Notes: a model not told the origin generated them from the sequence alone. A stretch of DNA of 64,000 nucleotides from Maricaulis sp034670125 (GCF_034670125.1 NZ_JAXMOC010000004.1:186001-250000); one strand, 5' to 3'; counted from the stretch's first letter, positions 1-8,977 are shown. Made by a program: numbers and translations.

Positions 1-1326
1 TACATTGTCTCGCTGGCCAATGTCTGTCGCTGGCTGGCCGAGCAGGCCGAGGCGCTGGGTGTCGAGATTTATCCCGGTTTCCCCGCCGCCGACCTGATCG
101 AGGAAGATGGCGTGATCAAGGGCGTTCTGACCGGCGATTTCGGTCTGGCCCGCGATGGCGGCCACAAGGATGGCTACCAGCCCGGCATGGAGCTGCGCGG
201 CAAGTACACGCTGATCGGCGAAGGTGCGCGTGGGTCGCTGGCCAAGAAGCTGATCAGCCGTTTCAACCTGTCCGAAGGCAAGGAACCGCAAAAATTCGGT
301 ATCGGCATTAAGGAGCTGTGGCGCGTGAAGCCGGAGAACCACAAGCCCGGCATGGTCAAACATACCATGGGGTGGCCGCTCGACGGCCAGACCGGCGGCG
401 GGTCCTTCATGTACCATTTCGGCGATAATCTGGTCTCGGTCGGATATGTCGTCCACCTCAACTACAAAAACCCCTACCTCTCCCCGTTCGATGAGTTCCA
501 GCGTCTGAAGACACACCCCGTCATGGAGACGGTGTTTGAAGGCGGCGAGCGCATCTCCTACGGAGCTCGCGCGATCACCGAAGGTGGCTACCAGTCGGTG
601 CCCAAGCTGGCCTTCCCGGGTGGCGGCCTGATCGGGTGTTCGGCCGGTTTCGTGAATGTGCCGCGCATCAAGGGCAGCCATAACGCCATGAAGACCGGCA
701 TGCTGGCCGCAGAAAGCGTCTTCGCAGCCATCACCGATGGCCGACAGCATGACGAGCTGACCGAATACCAGACGGCGTACGAGAATTCCTGGGTCGCCAA
801 GGACCTCAAGCGCGTGCGCAATGCCAAGCCGCTTTGGTCCAAGCTGGGCACGTTCTGGGGCGTCGCCTTTGGCGGGCTGGACATGTGGTGCACCACGATT
901 TTCGGCGGCTGGTCACCTTTCGGCACGCTGGGGCATGGCAAGACGGATGCGGAAAGCCTCGAGCCGGCGGCCAAACACAAGCCGATCGATTATCCCAAGC
1001 CCGACGGTGTCCTGACTTTCGATCGCCTGTCCTCGGTCTTCATTTCGAATACCAATCACGAGGAAGACCAGCCAATCCATCTCAAACTGTCCGATGCGGA
1101 GCTGCAAAAACTGTCCGAGCTGGGCGAGTTCGCCGGGCCGTCGACACGCTATTGCCCGGCCGGGGTCTATGAATGGGTCGAAGACGAGACATCCGGCGAG
1201 CAGCGTTTCCAGATCAACGCCCAGAACTGCGTCCACTGCAAGACCTGCGACATCAAGGATCCCAACCAGAACATCAACTGGACCACGCCCGAAGGCGGCG
1301 GCGGTCCGATGTACGCGAATATGTAG
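1..1326 (+). CDS. Electron transfer flavoprotein-ubiquinone oxidoreductase, C-terminal part
   Basis: The frame is open from the first base, so the N-terminal FAD-binding part lies outside the window; 441 residues are visible. ETF-QO passes electrons from acyl-CoA and other flavin dehydrogenases, via ETF, to ubiquinone at the inner membrane. The C-terminus carries the family's 4Fe-4S ferredoxin-like domain: cysteine codons at 1153, 1228, 1237 and 1246 (YCPAG, then CVHCKTC), followed by the family ending INWTTPEGGGGPMY. The middle region (GGGLIGCSAGF, SHNAMKTGMLAAE) matches the flavin/quinone-binding part. All four cluster cysteines are present and the frame is intact. Confidence 0.95.
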   Translation, partial: YIVSLANVCRWLAEQAEALGVEIYPGFPAADLIEEDGVIKGVLTGDFGLARDGGHKDGYQPGMELRGKYTLIGEGARGSLAKKLISRFNLSEGKEPQKFGIGIKELWRVKPENHKPGMVKHTMGWPLDGQTGGGSFMYHFGDNLVSVGYVVHLNYKNPYLSPFDEFQRLKTHPVMETVFEGGERISYGARAITEGGYQSVPKLAFPGGGLIGCSAGFVNVPRIKGSHNAMKTGMLAAESVFAAITDGRQHDELTEYQTAYENSWVAKDLKRVRNAKPLWSKLGTFWGVAFGGLDMWCTTIFGGWSPFGTLGHGKTDAESLEPAAKHKPIDYPKPDGVLTFDRLSSVFISNTNHEEDQPIHLKLSDAELQKLSELGEFAGPSTRYCPAGVYEWVEDETSGEQRFQINAQNCVHCKTCDIKDPNQNINWTTPEGGGGPMYANM

Positions 1327-1380
1327 CGAGAGCCGCCTCCGGCCCTTGCGCCGGACGGCCAGCGGGGCGAGCATGCGGGC

Positions 1381-3129
1381 ATGAGTTTTCCTGTCCGCAT
1401 GCTCCCCCTGATCCTTGCCGCCACGGCGCTGTCCGCCTGTATCAGCCCGCCCGTGCCGCCGGAGGATGACGAGGCCTCTGTTTACGGAGCTTTCCTTGCA
1501 GCCCGCTATGCGGGTGTGAACCGTGACGTGGCCAGCGCCGCCGCGAATTATGCCCGTGCCCTGGATCAGGCCCCCGGTGATCCAACACTGGCGGACCGCG
1601 CTTTCATCACCGCCCTGCTGGCTGGCGATCGGCACCAGTCCGCCCGCCTTGCCCAAGCGACCGTTGATGTCGGCGATCCGAGCCGTCTGGCGACGCTCTA
1701 TCTCGCCGCTGACCAGATCGCCCGACGCGATTACAATGGAGCGATTTCCAGCCTCAATGCGGCGCCGGACTATGGACCATTCAACACCCTGATGCGTGAC
1801 CTGCTGATGCAGTGGGCCATGATGGGTGACGGTCAGCAGCTGGCGGCGATGGACGCGGCCAATGCGACAGCGGCCCCCGAATTCCTGTCTGCACACCTGT
1901 GGCTGCACAAGGCCATGCTTGCTGATGTCGCTGGCGAGACTCAAGCCGCCGACGGGGCTTACCGGACCGCGGCCTATTCATCGGTTTTTCCGCGTCTGGC
2001 GGCGGAGATGTACGGAAATTTCCTCGAGCGTCACGGGCGTCAGGACGAGGCACGTGCGCTCTACCAGGCCAATCTCGACGCCAGTCCGGATGAGCCGTTT
2101 GCGCTGGATGCGCTGAGGCGCCTAGATGCCGGTGAACGGCCCGGGCGACGACCATCTGTGCCGGAAATGGCGTCCCGGTCCTTGTTCGGACCCGCTACGG
2201 AACTGGCTGCCCAAGCTGATATGGACCTGTCGGTCATCTATCTGCGCATGGTCGAACGGCTGGATCCTGCCTACGCGCCAACCCGGTTGAGCCTGGCCGG
2301 TACACTCGAACGAATCAGCTTGCCCGAAGCCGCGCTGGCGGAATATGCGGCGGTGGTTGAAGGCCCCTTCCGTTTTGCCGCCGACATAGACCAGATCTGG
2401 CTGCTCGGCCGACTGGCCCGGACCGAGCAGGCGACGACGCTGGCCCGGCGTCTGGTCGATGAGAGCGGCGATATCGAAGCCCGTTTGTTGCTGGCTGATT
2501 TGCTGCGGGTTCAGGGGCAATGTCCTGAAGCCATCACGCTGTACGAGCAGGTCATTGCGGACCGCGAAGCAGCCGGGCAGGGCGGCGACTGGCGCTATCA
2601 TTATTACGCCGGAGCCTGTCACTACGATGCCGACAACTGGCACGATGCCGAGGCCCACTATCTCGCTGCGCTGGATCTGGCACCGCGCGAAAGCCGCATC
2701 CTCAATGATCTGGGTTATTTCTGGATCGATCGCGGCGAACGCATCGATGAAGCCTTCGAGATGATCATGTTGGCGGCGGAACTCGATCCGGAAAACGGTA
2801 ATGTGATCGATAGTCTGGGTTGGGCCCATTACCGACTCGGCCAGTACGAGGCAGCCGTGCAGGCGCTGGAACGTGCGGCTGAACTTGCACCCGGCAATGC
2901 CACGGCCAATTATCATCTTGGCGATGCCTACTGGCAGGTCGGCCGCTATCTGGAGGCAGGCTTCCAGTGGCGGCGTGCGATCGATCTGGATCCTCGCCCG
3001 GAGCAACGCGACGGGTTGGAATACCGCCTGACACACGGTCGCCCGCCCTCCGGTCAGCCGGAGAGAGCGGTGACTGTCACCGAGGTGGCCCGGGATGTCG
3101 CGCCAACTGACGGTACAGGCGAGCCTTGA
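1381..3129 (+). CDS. TPR-repeat outer-membrane-type lipoprotein
   Basis: The 582-residue protein starts with a lipoprotein signal peptide with lipobox LSAC (Cys20), so it is probably anchored in the outer or inner membrane. The rest is a helical repeat protein; the clearest TPR units are in the last 200 residues (for example ALDLAPRESRILNDLGYFWI and AELAPGNATANYHLGDAYWQ). TPR proteins of this kind act as assembly scaffolds; the partner is unknown. An ATG six codons downstream (1399) is an alternative start. Its stop overlaps the TTG start of ispE by four bases, which implies translational coupling. Confidence 0.85.
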   Translation: MSFPVRMLPLILAATALSACISPPVPPEDDEASVYGAFLAARYAGVNRDVASAAANYARALDQAPGDPTLADRAFITALLAGDRHQSARLAQATVDVGDPSRLATLYLAADQIARRDYNGAISSLNAAPDYGPFNTLMRDLLMQWAMMGDGQQLAAMDAANATAAPEFLSAHLWLHKAMLADVAGETQAADGAYRTAAYSSVFPRLAAEMYGNFLERHGRQDEARALYQANLDASPDEPFALDALRRLDAGERPGRRPSVPEMASRSLFGPATELAAQADMDLSVIYLRMVERLDPAYAPTRLSLAGTLERISLPEAALAEYAAVVEGPFRFAADIDQIWLLGRLARTEQATTLARRLVDESGDIEARLLLADLLRVQGQCPEAITLYEQVIADREAAGQGGDWRYHYYAGACHYDADNWHDAEAHYLAALDLAPRESRILNDLGYFWIDRGERIDEAFEMIMLAAELDPENGNVIDSLGWAHYRLGQYEAAVQALERAAELAPGNATANYHLGDAYWQVGRYLEAGFQWRRAIDLDPRPEQRDGLEYRLTHGRPPSGQPERAVTVTEVARDVAPTDGTGEP

Positions 3130-3980
3130 ATAACGATCCGGTCACCGAATGCGCTGCCGCCAAGGTCAATCTGACCCTGCGAGTTGGCGCCGCGCGTCCC
3201 GACGGCTATCACCCGCTGGACAGTCTGGTCGTGTTCGCTGACTGGGGCGATACCGTCGAGGTGCGACCGGCCCAGGGCCTGCTCCTGACCATGTCGGGCG
3301 AGGCGTCACGGGCGCTCGCTGCGGACAATTCCAATCTGGTCCTGAAAGCGGCGCGGGCCCTGCAATCGGCCGCAGATACCGATGCCGGTGCCATGATCCG
3401 GCTCGACAAGCAGATACCGGTCGAAGCCGGTCTGGGGGGCGGATCGGCCGATGCCGCGGCGACCCTGCGGGCATTGAACCGCCTGTGGGGGCTGGACTGG
3501 TCGCTTGATCGCCTGGCCCAGCTTGGCCTGACACTGGGAGCAGATGTTCCGGCGTGCCTTTATTCGCGCCCCTTGCGGATGCGCGGGATTGGCGAATGGA
3601 TCGACATCCTGCCGCGTTTCGGAGCATTTGAGGCGGTCATCATCAATCCGGGCATCAGCGTGCCGACCGGTCCGGTCTTCAAGGCCTTCGACCACGCCGA
3701 CCCGGCGCCATTGGCTGAAGCCGAACCGATCGGCGAGGACAGGCTGGAGTGGCTGCGCGGCGAGCAGAACGCGTTGGAACCGGTGGCCTGTGACCGGCAT
3801 CCGGAAATCGCAGCGACCCTGGCCTGGTTGCGGGACTGCGACGGGGTCGAGCTGGCCCGAATGTCCGGTTCCGGCGCCAGCTGCTTTGCGCTGTGCCGTG
3901 ACCGCGCCACCGCCGAGCGCGTCGCTGCGGCGCATGACGGTTTCGCCCGCGCCGTGCGACTGGGCGGTTCGGGACAATGA
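3126..3980 (+). CDS. ispE: 4-diphosphocytidyl-2-C-methyl-D-erythritol kinase
   Basis: GHMP-family kinase of the MEP isoprenoid pathway, phosphorylating the 2-hydroxyl of CDP-methylerythritol. The 284 residues match the family length. Visible motifs are the N-terminal AAKVNLTLRVGAARPDGYH, the GHMP ATP loop GLGGGSADAAA (about residues 102-112) and the C-terminal MSGSGASCFAL. The start is TTG inside the TTGA overlap with the preceding TPR gene, and the stop overlaps the next ATG (ATGA), so three genes form one coupled operon. Its pairing with a prenyl-phosphate sugar transferase is metabolically coherent. Confidence 0.95.
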   Translation: MNNDPVTECAAAKVNLTLRVGAARPDGYHPLDSLVVFADWGDTVEVRPAQGLLLTMSGEASRALAADNSNLVLKAARALQSAADTDAGAMIRLDKQIPVEAGLGGGSADAAATLRALNRLWGLDWSLDRLAQLGLTLGADVPACLYSRPLRMRGIGEWIDILPRFGAFEAVIINPGISVPTGPVFKAFDHADPAPLAEAEPIGEDRLEWLRGEQNALEPVACDRHPEIAATLAWLRDCDGVELARMSGSGASCFALCRDRATAERVAAAHDGFARAVRLGGSGQ

Positions 3981-4990
3981 TGCCGCCGGGATTTGTCTGG
4001 CTGCTGGCCTTTGTGTCCGGCCTGGTCGTTGCGGGCCTGGTGATGCGTGCCGGAATTCTCGATCATCCCAATGCCCGGTCCAGTCATGTCCGACCGACGC
4101 CGCGCGGCGGTGGCCTGGGACTTGTCGTCGGCTTCCTGCTCGCGCTGGCGGTGACGCCGGTGGCGGCACCGGCCGACCAGGCCATTCTGGGTGGGCTGGC
4201 GCTGTGTACGGTGTTGACTGCCATTCTTGGCTTTCTCGACGATTTGGTGAGCCTGAACGGTCGGTTGAAGTTCGCGGTACTGCTGATCATCAGTCTCGCA
4301 CTCGCCGGCATGACCGGCCCCGTGACGGATCTCGGTGTCGCGCTGCCCTGGATGCTCGGCTGGCTGGGTTCGGCCTTGTACGTGTTCACCTTGGCAAACA
4401 CCGTGAATTTCATGGACGGGTCGGACGGATTGCTGGCCTCGACCCTGATCCCGGCGGCGCTGGCAATGGGTGTCATGGCCGACGGTCCCCTGGCCATTGC
4501 GGCGTTTTCCCTGGCCGCATCCACAGCCGGTTTTGCCGTCTGGAACGCGCCCCTGTTATCGGCAAGGGGACGCTTGTTCAGCGGTGATGTCGGCGCCCTC
4601 GGAGGTGCCGTGATCTTCGCCGGCTTGTCTCTGGCCTGGGCCTCGACCGGCCCTGCCGGGTCGGTGTGGCTGGTGCCGCTTCTGGTCCTGCCGTTGCTGG
4701 GGGATGTGTTGCTGACGATGGCCGCCCGTGTGCGGGCCGGTCGCTCCCCCTTCACTGCTCACCGGGCCCATGCCTACCAGCTGCTGATCTCGATCGGGTT
4801 GAGTCACCGGCAGGTCGCGATGATCTGGGGTGGGATGAGTCTGGGCTGTGGCGTGTTGGCGCTTGTGGCCAGCGCCCTGCCGCTGCCGGCCCAGCTGGTC
4901 AGCCTAGTCGCGGCGGTGGTGGTGTTTGCGCTGGGCCATCGCCATTGCCGCAAGCTGGCGCGCATCAAAGGCCTGGACATCCACCAGTAG
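3977..4990 (+). CDS. MraY/WecA-family polyprenyl-phosphate glycosyl-1-phosphate transferase
   Basis: A 337-residue polytopic membrane protein of the PNPT family, which transfers a UDP-sugar 1-phosphate to undecaprenyl phosphate to begin polysaccharide or O-antigen synthesis. Family signatures are HVRPTPRGGGLGL near residue 40, FLDDLVSLNGRLKF with the acidic pair, NTVNFMDGSDGLLAS, and the cytoplasmic His loop PFTAHRAHAYQLL. It resembles WecA/TagO-type enzymes more than MraY, judging from length and the RAHAYQ loop, but the sugar donor cannot be read from sequence. It overlaps ispE by four bases and converges on the prenyl synthase. Confidence 0.9.
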   Translation: MMPPGFVWLLAFVSGLVVAGLVMRAGILDHPNARSSHVRPTPRGGGLGLVVGFLLALAVTPVAAPADQAILGGLALCTVLTAILGFLDDLVSLNGRLKFAVLLIISLALAGMTGPVTDLGVALPWMLGWLGSALYVFTLANTVNFMDGSDGLLASTLIPAALAMGVMADGPLAIAAFSLAASTAGFAVWNAPLLSARGRLFSGDVGALGGAVIFAGLSLAWASTGPAGSVWLVPLLVLPLLGDVLLTMAARVRAGRSPFTAHRAHAYQLLISIGLSHRQVAMIWGGMSLGCGVLALVASALPLPAQLVSLVAAVVVFALGHRHCRKLARIKGLDIHQ

Positions 4991-5009
4991 CGATATTGGG
5001 CGGGCGTGA

Positions 5010-6032
5010 TCAGTAGGCGCGGTCGACGACGAAATCGGCGAGATCTTCAAGCGCGGTCCGCCACTTGTTGGCCGGAAAGACCGTCAGGGCCTCACGGGCG
5101 CGACGGGCATGATTGCGGGCCTGGTTGACGGTCGCTGCAAGCGCACCATGGGCGTTGACCAGCCTGATCGCCCGGTCGAAATCGCCTTCGACCTGATCGC
5201 CTTGTGCGATGACCCGGTTCCAGAACCCGGCTTCCTCACTGGAGGCCGCCGCGATGGCGAGTGCGACCGGCAGGGTGACCTTGCCCTCGCGGAAATCGTC
5301 ACCGGTCGATTTGCCGAGCTTGGCCGACGCGCCGCTGTAATCGAGCGCGTCGTCAACAAGCTGGAAGGCCAAGCCCAGTTCGCGGCCATAGGTTTCCAGC
5401 GCGGCCTCCTCGGCTTGCGGGCGGTCGGCGACAATGCCGGATACCTGCGCTGCAGCGGCAAACAGGGCGGCGGTCTTGGCGTCGATGATCTGCATGTAGG
5501 TCTCGACCGAAACCCCGACATCCTTGACCGCTGAGAGCTGGCGCACCTCGCCCTCGGCAATCGTGGAGGCGGCATCGGAGAGGACGCCGAGCGCTCTCAT
5601 AGACCCGGCCTCGACCATCAAGGAAAAGGAGCGGGCGAACAGGAAGTCCCCGACCAGCACCGAGGAGGCATTGCCCCAGACCAGATTGGCGGCCGCCTTG
5701 CCTCGTCGCATGCCGCTCTCGTCGACGACATCATCGTGCAGCAGGGTGGCGGTGTGGATGAACTCGACGGCGGCGGCCAGCTTCAGCGGCGCGATGTCTG
5801 TGCAGCCAATCATGTTGGCGGCGGCGACCGTGATCATCGGCCGGACGCGCTTGCCGCCGGCCTCGATCAGATAGCGGGCCAGTTCCGGGATCAGCTCGAC
5901 ATGACTGTCCAGCCGTTCAAGAATGAGGGCGTCGACCCGGCGCATGTCGTCATGGGCCAGCGTTGCGAGCGCTTCGGCCGCATTCGGCCTGTCGGCGCTG
6001 CTTGCGACCGTTGCCGTTTTGACACTCACCAT
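5010..6032 (-). CDS. ispB: Polyprenyl (octa/nona/decaprenyl) diphosphate synthase
   Basis: Trans-isoprenyl diphosphate synthase that makes the side chain of ubiquinone. Both aspartate-rich motifs are present: HDDVVDESGMRRG (first) and LVDDALDY (second), plus GGKRVRPMI for diphosphate binding. I chose the ATG at 6032 (MVSVKTATV), giving 340 residues, instead of a start about 100 bases further upstream, because the extra residues are unlike the family. Chain length (C40-C50) cannot be decided by eye. It converges on the prenyl-phosphate transferase with a 19-base gap. Confidence 0.92.
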   Translation of the reverse strand: MVSVKTATVASSADRPNAAEALATLAHDDMRRVDALILERLDSHVELIPELARYLIEAGGKRVRPMITVAAANMIGCTDIAPLKLAAAVEFIHTATLLHDDVVDESGMRRGKAAANLVWGNASSVLVGDFLFARSFSLMVEAGSMRALGVLSDAASTIAEGEVRQLSAVKDVGVSVETYMQIIDAKTAALFAAAAQVSGIVADRPQAEEAALETYGRELGLAFQLVDDALDYSGASAKLGKSTGDDFREGKVTLPVALAIAAASSEEAGFWNRVIAQGDQVEGDFDRAIRLVNAHGALAATVNQARNHARRAREALTVFPANKWRTALEDLADFVVDRAY

Positions 6033-6187
6033 GCTGTCCACGCCAGCTGTCCTCTTGATGCAGGCCCGATTGCTTCCGACAATAGAAATCGAGCGACCGC
6101 CCGGCAAGCGCAAGGGGCGGTGACGAAACAGCACAGGTCCGGCGGGCGACCCCGACCGGTCCCATCAACGGCAATCAGCGCGGAGGC

Positions 6188-6412
6188 GTGTCCCAAGTGA
6201 AAGAAGTCCTGCGGACCAATGACCCGGTCAAACTCTCCTACGCCCAGTCGCTGCTGCGCGACGCCGATATTGAACCGATTGTCCTCGATCAGGGCATGTC
6301 ATCGATGTATGGCGGCGGACTGCCGATGATCCGAGCGCGCATTATGGTGGTTGATGAGGATGCCTGGCGGGCGGAGCAATTGCTCGCGGATCTGCGCGAG
6401 GAGGACGCGTGA
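6188..6412 (+). CDS. DUF2007 family small protein
   Basis: A 74-residue protein beginning with GTG (VSQVKEVLRTNDPVKLSYAQ). The pattern, a short alpha/beta domain with LLRDADIEPIVLDQGMSSMYGG and a final acidic helix that follows MVVDEDAWRAEQ, matches the DUF2007 family of putative signal-transducing proteins related to PII-like folds; its function is unknown. A purine-rich GGAGG sequence lies just before the start. Its TGA overlaps the GTG start of the methyltransferase gene (GTGA), as is common for this pair in alphaproteobacteria. Confidence 0.85.
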   Translation: MSQVKEVLRTNDPVKLSYAQSLLRDADIEPIVLDQGMSSMYGGGLPMIRARIMVVDEDAWRAEQLLADLREEDA

Positions 6413-7137
6413 GTACCACGCTCGACCGCCTGCTGGATGGCCGGGTCGTCCTGCGGCAGGGCCGGGACGGGTATCGCGCGGGCATGGATGCCGGCCTGTT
6501 GGCTGCCGCGCTGGATGCCGATGGCGGTGAAACACTGGCTGAATTTGGCTGCGGTGCCGGCGCCGCGCTGTTGTGCGCGGCCTGGCGTCTGGATGGGGCG
6601 AACCTTGTCGGCGTTGAACGTGATCCCGCTGCGGCGGGCCTGGCCGGCGAGAATGCCGCAGCCAACGGCATGGCGGCCCGGGTGCGGGTCCAGAATGCCG
6701 ACATCACCCAGTTGGGAACCTCGTTGAAGGTCGACCAGGTGTTCTTCAATCCGCCCTTCTTCGACGACCCGTCGGCGCTTCGTGCGCCGAAAGACGAAAA
6801 GCGCGCCGCCTGGCTGACCGGCGATGTGCCCTTTGCCGACTGGGTGCGCTGTGCCGCACGGGCGCTGAAGGCCAAGGGCCGGTTGACCCTGATCCATCGC
6901 GCCGACCGGCTGGCGGATATCCTGACTGCGCTCGACCGTTCCTTTGGCTCGGTGGTGATCAAGCCGGTCCATCCGCGGGCCGGTGAGGCGGCCAAACGGG
7001 TCATCGTGCGCGCGACCGTTGGCGGCAAATCGCCGCTGGTCCTGCTGGCCCCGCTGATCCTGCATGAGGGCGAGGGGCATTCCACGGAGGCGGACGCGAT
7101 TTTACGCGGCAAGGCCGGCGTGGAGATGGCGCCATGA
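6409..7137 (+). CDS. Class I SAM methyltransferase, tRNA1(Val) A37-N6 type
   Basis: The 242-residue protein has a SAM-binding loop FGCGAGAA (about residues 46-53) and the NPPF catalytic motif (FFNPPFFDD, residues 112-120) typical of N6-adenine methyltransferases of the TrmN6/YfiC group. The start is GTG in a 4-base overlap with the DUF2007 gene, and its stop overlaps the next small ORF by four bases. By family it probably methylates A37 in tRNA1(Val); the target is inferred from family alone and other small-molecule or RNA targets are possible. Confidence 0.85.
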   Translation: MSTTLDRLLDGRVVLRQGRDGYRAGMDAGLLAAALDADGGETLAEFGCGAGAALLCAAWRLDGANLVGVERDPAAAGLAGENAAANGMAARVRVQNADITQLGTSLKVDQVFFNPPFFDDPSALRAPKDEKRAAWLTGDVPFADWVRCAARALKAKGRLTLIHRADRLADILTALDRSFGSVVIKPVHPRAGEAAKRVIVRATVGGKSPLVLLAPLILHEGEGHSTEADAILRGKAGVEMAP

Positions 7138-7310
7138 TCCTGACATGCCTGCTCGTGCTGCTCGCTGTCATCCTGTGGCTGGCCTTTGCCGGTCGCGGCC
7201 GCAGGAAGCGGGACAATGCCGCCGAGGCGGCCCGACGCGCGGTTGAGGCCCGCTTTGAGCCGCGCGAGCCGGATGCTGCGTCGCACAAAGACGAGGACTC
7301 GCGTGCTTGA
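7134..7310 (+). CDS. Small single-span membrane protein
   Basis: A 58-codon frame that starts at an ATG overlapping the methyltransferase stop (ATGA). It encodes an N-terminal hydrophobic helix (LTCLLVLLAVILWLAFAG) followed by a basic RGRRKR stretch and a charged Ala/Glu/Arg-rich tail, so an N-out/C-in single-pass protein is expected. No family is recognised. The overlap and the good membrane-anchor composition argue it is real and cotranslated; lack of any known homologue keeps confidence moderate. Confidence 0.6.
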   Translation: MILTCLLVLLAVILWLAFAGRGRRKRDNAAEAARRAVEARFEPREPDAASHKDEDSRA

Positions 7311-7380
7311 TCAGGCGGACTGACTTGCCTAATGTCCGCGCGATTTCTTGATCTCGATTTATCCAGCGGGAATTAATGCC

Positions 7381-8271
7381 ATGACGGTCGAAAAAGCGCC
7401 CTCCTTCCAGGAGCTGATCCTCCGTCTGCAGGCCTATTGGGCGAGCAAGGGGTGCGCCATCCTGCAGCCCTATGACGTCGAGGTCGGCGCCGGCACGCTG
7501 CATCCGGCGACCACGCTGCGCTCGCTTGGTCCGCGTCCCTGGAAAGCGGCCTACGTCCAGCCCTCGCGCCGTCCCGGCGATGGCCGCTATGGCGAGAACC
7601 CCAACCGGCTGCAGCACTACTACCAGTTCCAGGTCCTCCTCAAGCCGTGCCCGGCTGACCTGCAGGACCTCTATCTCGGCTCGCTCGACGCCATTGGCAT
7701 CGACCGCGACCTGCATGATGTCCGCTTTGTCGAGGACGACTGGGAAAACCCGACCGTCGGTGCCTGGGGCCTGGGCTGGGAGGTCTGGTGTGATGGCATG
7801 GAAGTCAGCCAGTTCACCTATTTCCAGCAGGTTGGCGGTCTTGATGTCGATCTTGTCTCCGGCGAGCTGACCTACGGGCTCGAACGCCTGGCGATGTATG
7901 TCCAGGGCGTCGAGAACGTCTACGACCTCGACTTCAATGGCGCCGGCATGAGCTATGGCGATGTCTTCCTGGAAGCCGAGAAACAGTATTCGGAATTCAA
8001 TTTCGAGCATGCCGATGTCGACATGCTGATCGAATGGTTTAAGGGCGCGGAAAACCAGTGCATGGCGCTGCTCAATCTCGACAAGCCGCTGCCACTGCCA
8101 GCTTATGATTTCTGCCTGAAAGCCTCCCACCTCTTCAACCTGGTCGACGCCCGCGGCGCCATCTCCGTCGCCGAACGCGCCAGCTGGATCGCGCGGGTGC
8201 GGGAACTCGCCAAGGGCTGTGCGGATGCCTGGGTGAAAAGTGAGCGCGCGCTGGTGGAGGCTGACGCGTGA
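7381..8271 (+). CDS. glyQ: Glycine-tRNA ligase alpha subunit
   Basis: The 296-residue alpha subunit of the tetrameric (alpha2beta2) bacterial glycyl-tRNA synthetase, the half that forms glycyl-adenylate. Recognisable segments are LILRLQAYWASKGCAILQ, EVGAGTLHPATTLRSLGP, YVQPSRRPGDGRYGENPNR and EVWCDGMEVSQFTYFQQ. The start at ATG 7381 (MTVEKAPSFQ) was preferred over an in-frame upstream start since it matches the family N-terminus. The beta subunit glyS lies downstream, separated by a palindromic repeat and a GFA-family gene, which is an insertion into the usual glyQS pair. Confidence 0.97.
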   Translation: MTVEKAPSFQELILRLQAYWASKGCAILQPYDVEVGAGTLHPATTLRSLGPRPWKAAYVQPSRRPGDGRYGENPNRLQHYYQFQVLLKPCPADLQDLYLGSLDAIGIDRDLHDVRFVEDDWENPTVGAWGLGWEVWCDGMEVSQFTYFQQVGGLDVDLVSGELTYGLERLAMYVQGVENVYDLDFNGAGMSYGDVFLEAEKQYSEFNFEHADVDMLIEWFKGAENQCMALLNLDKPLPLPAYDFCLKASHLFNLVDARGAISVAERASWIARVRELAKGCADAWVKSERALVEADA

Positions 8272-8288
8272 TTTGGCCGATCAAATCG

Positions 8289-8459
8289 CTTGTCATCCCG
8301 GCCGGATGCCCTGCGACAGCGGGGCGCAGAGCCGGGACCTACACGCGCGCGGCCCGGCAGAACGCACCGCAGGCTTTCGCGGCCATGCGACAGGGATCGA
8401 GCTACTGGGTCCCGGATCTTCGCCCGGCTCAGGGGCGGGCGTCCGTCCGGGATGACAAG
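8289..8459. repeat. Palindromic intergenic element with 13-bp terminal inverted repeat
   Basis: The element is bounded by CTTGTCATCCCGG (8289-8301) and its exact reverse complement CCGGGATGACAAG (8447-8459). The interior is GC-rich and partly self-complementary. Its ends share the GTCATCCC/GGGATGAC core with the three 147-bp elements near 26.3-27.1 kb, so all may belong to one REP- or MITE-like family. Open frames across it are not credible genes. It occupies most of the gap between glyQ and the GFA gene. Confidence 0.8.
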
Positions 8460-8494
8460 GTGAATTTGGCCGCAAGCGGCAAGAGGGCCACACC

Positions 8495-8953
8495 ATGAAA
8501 CTCCCCCTTCGCGGTGGCTGCCAGTGCGGCGCGGTTCGCTATGAGATCAGCGAAAACCCGCTGACGCTCTATGCCTGCCATTGCACCACCTGCCAGCAGC
8601 AGACCTCATCCGCTTTCGGCCTGTCCATGCTGGTGCCGCGGGACGGGTTCAAATATCTCAAGGGCGGCGTGGCGGCCTTCTCGATTCCGACCGACAGCAA
8701 GTCGAAAAAGCTCGGCCATTTCTGCGGTGATTGTGGCACGCGCATCGCCCATGACACGGCGGGCAAGCCGGCCCTGTCGCTGAAAGCCGGTACGCTGGAC
8801 GATCGCGCCAAGCTGCAGCCGGTCGGTCATATCTGGGTCAAATCAGCCCAGGACTGGATGATTTTCGATAAAGACGCGCTGATTTATGACGGCGCCCCCG
8901 ATGACGGCTATTTCGCGTTGATGCAGCGCTATGCCGACCAGGAATACGCCTGA
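8495..8953 (+). CDS. GFA family (glutathione-dependent formaldehyde-activating-like) protein
   Basis: A 152-residue zinc-binding protein of the GFA fold. The zinc cysteines are visible: GGCQCG (Cys9, Cys11), CHCTTC (Cys28, Cys30, Cys33) and CGDCG in the second half. The family was named for glutathione-dependent formaldehyde activation, but most members have no proven reaction, so the substrate is unknown. The start has an AGAGGG ribosome site. It sits between glyQ and glyS and is followed by glyS after about 25 bases, so it may be cotranscribed. Confidence 0.88.
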   Translation: MKLPLRGGCQCGAVRYEISENPLTLYACHCTTCQQQTSSAFGLSMLVPRDGFKYLKGGVAAFSIPTDSKSKKLGHFCGDCGTRIAHDTAGKPALSLKAGTLDDRAKLQPVGHIWVKSAQDWMIFDKDALIYDGAPDDGYFALMQRYADQEYA

Positions 8954-8977
8954 CGGCGGAAATGAAAGCCCGACACG

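Noticed and set aside
913..1944. 343-residue minus-strand frame over the ETF-QO end and TPR gene
   Set aside because: It overlaps two well-supported genes on the opposite strand and has no recognisable motif.
8268..8498. Frames of 67-76 codons across the palindromic element after glyQ
   Set aside because: Repeat-derived; the same peptide appears on both strands because the DNA is palindromic.
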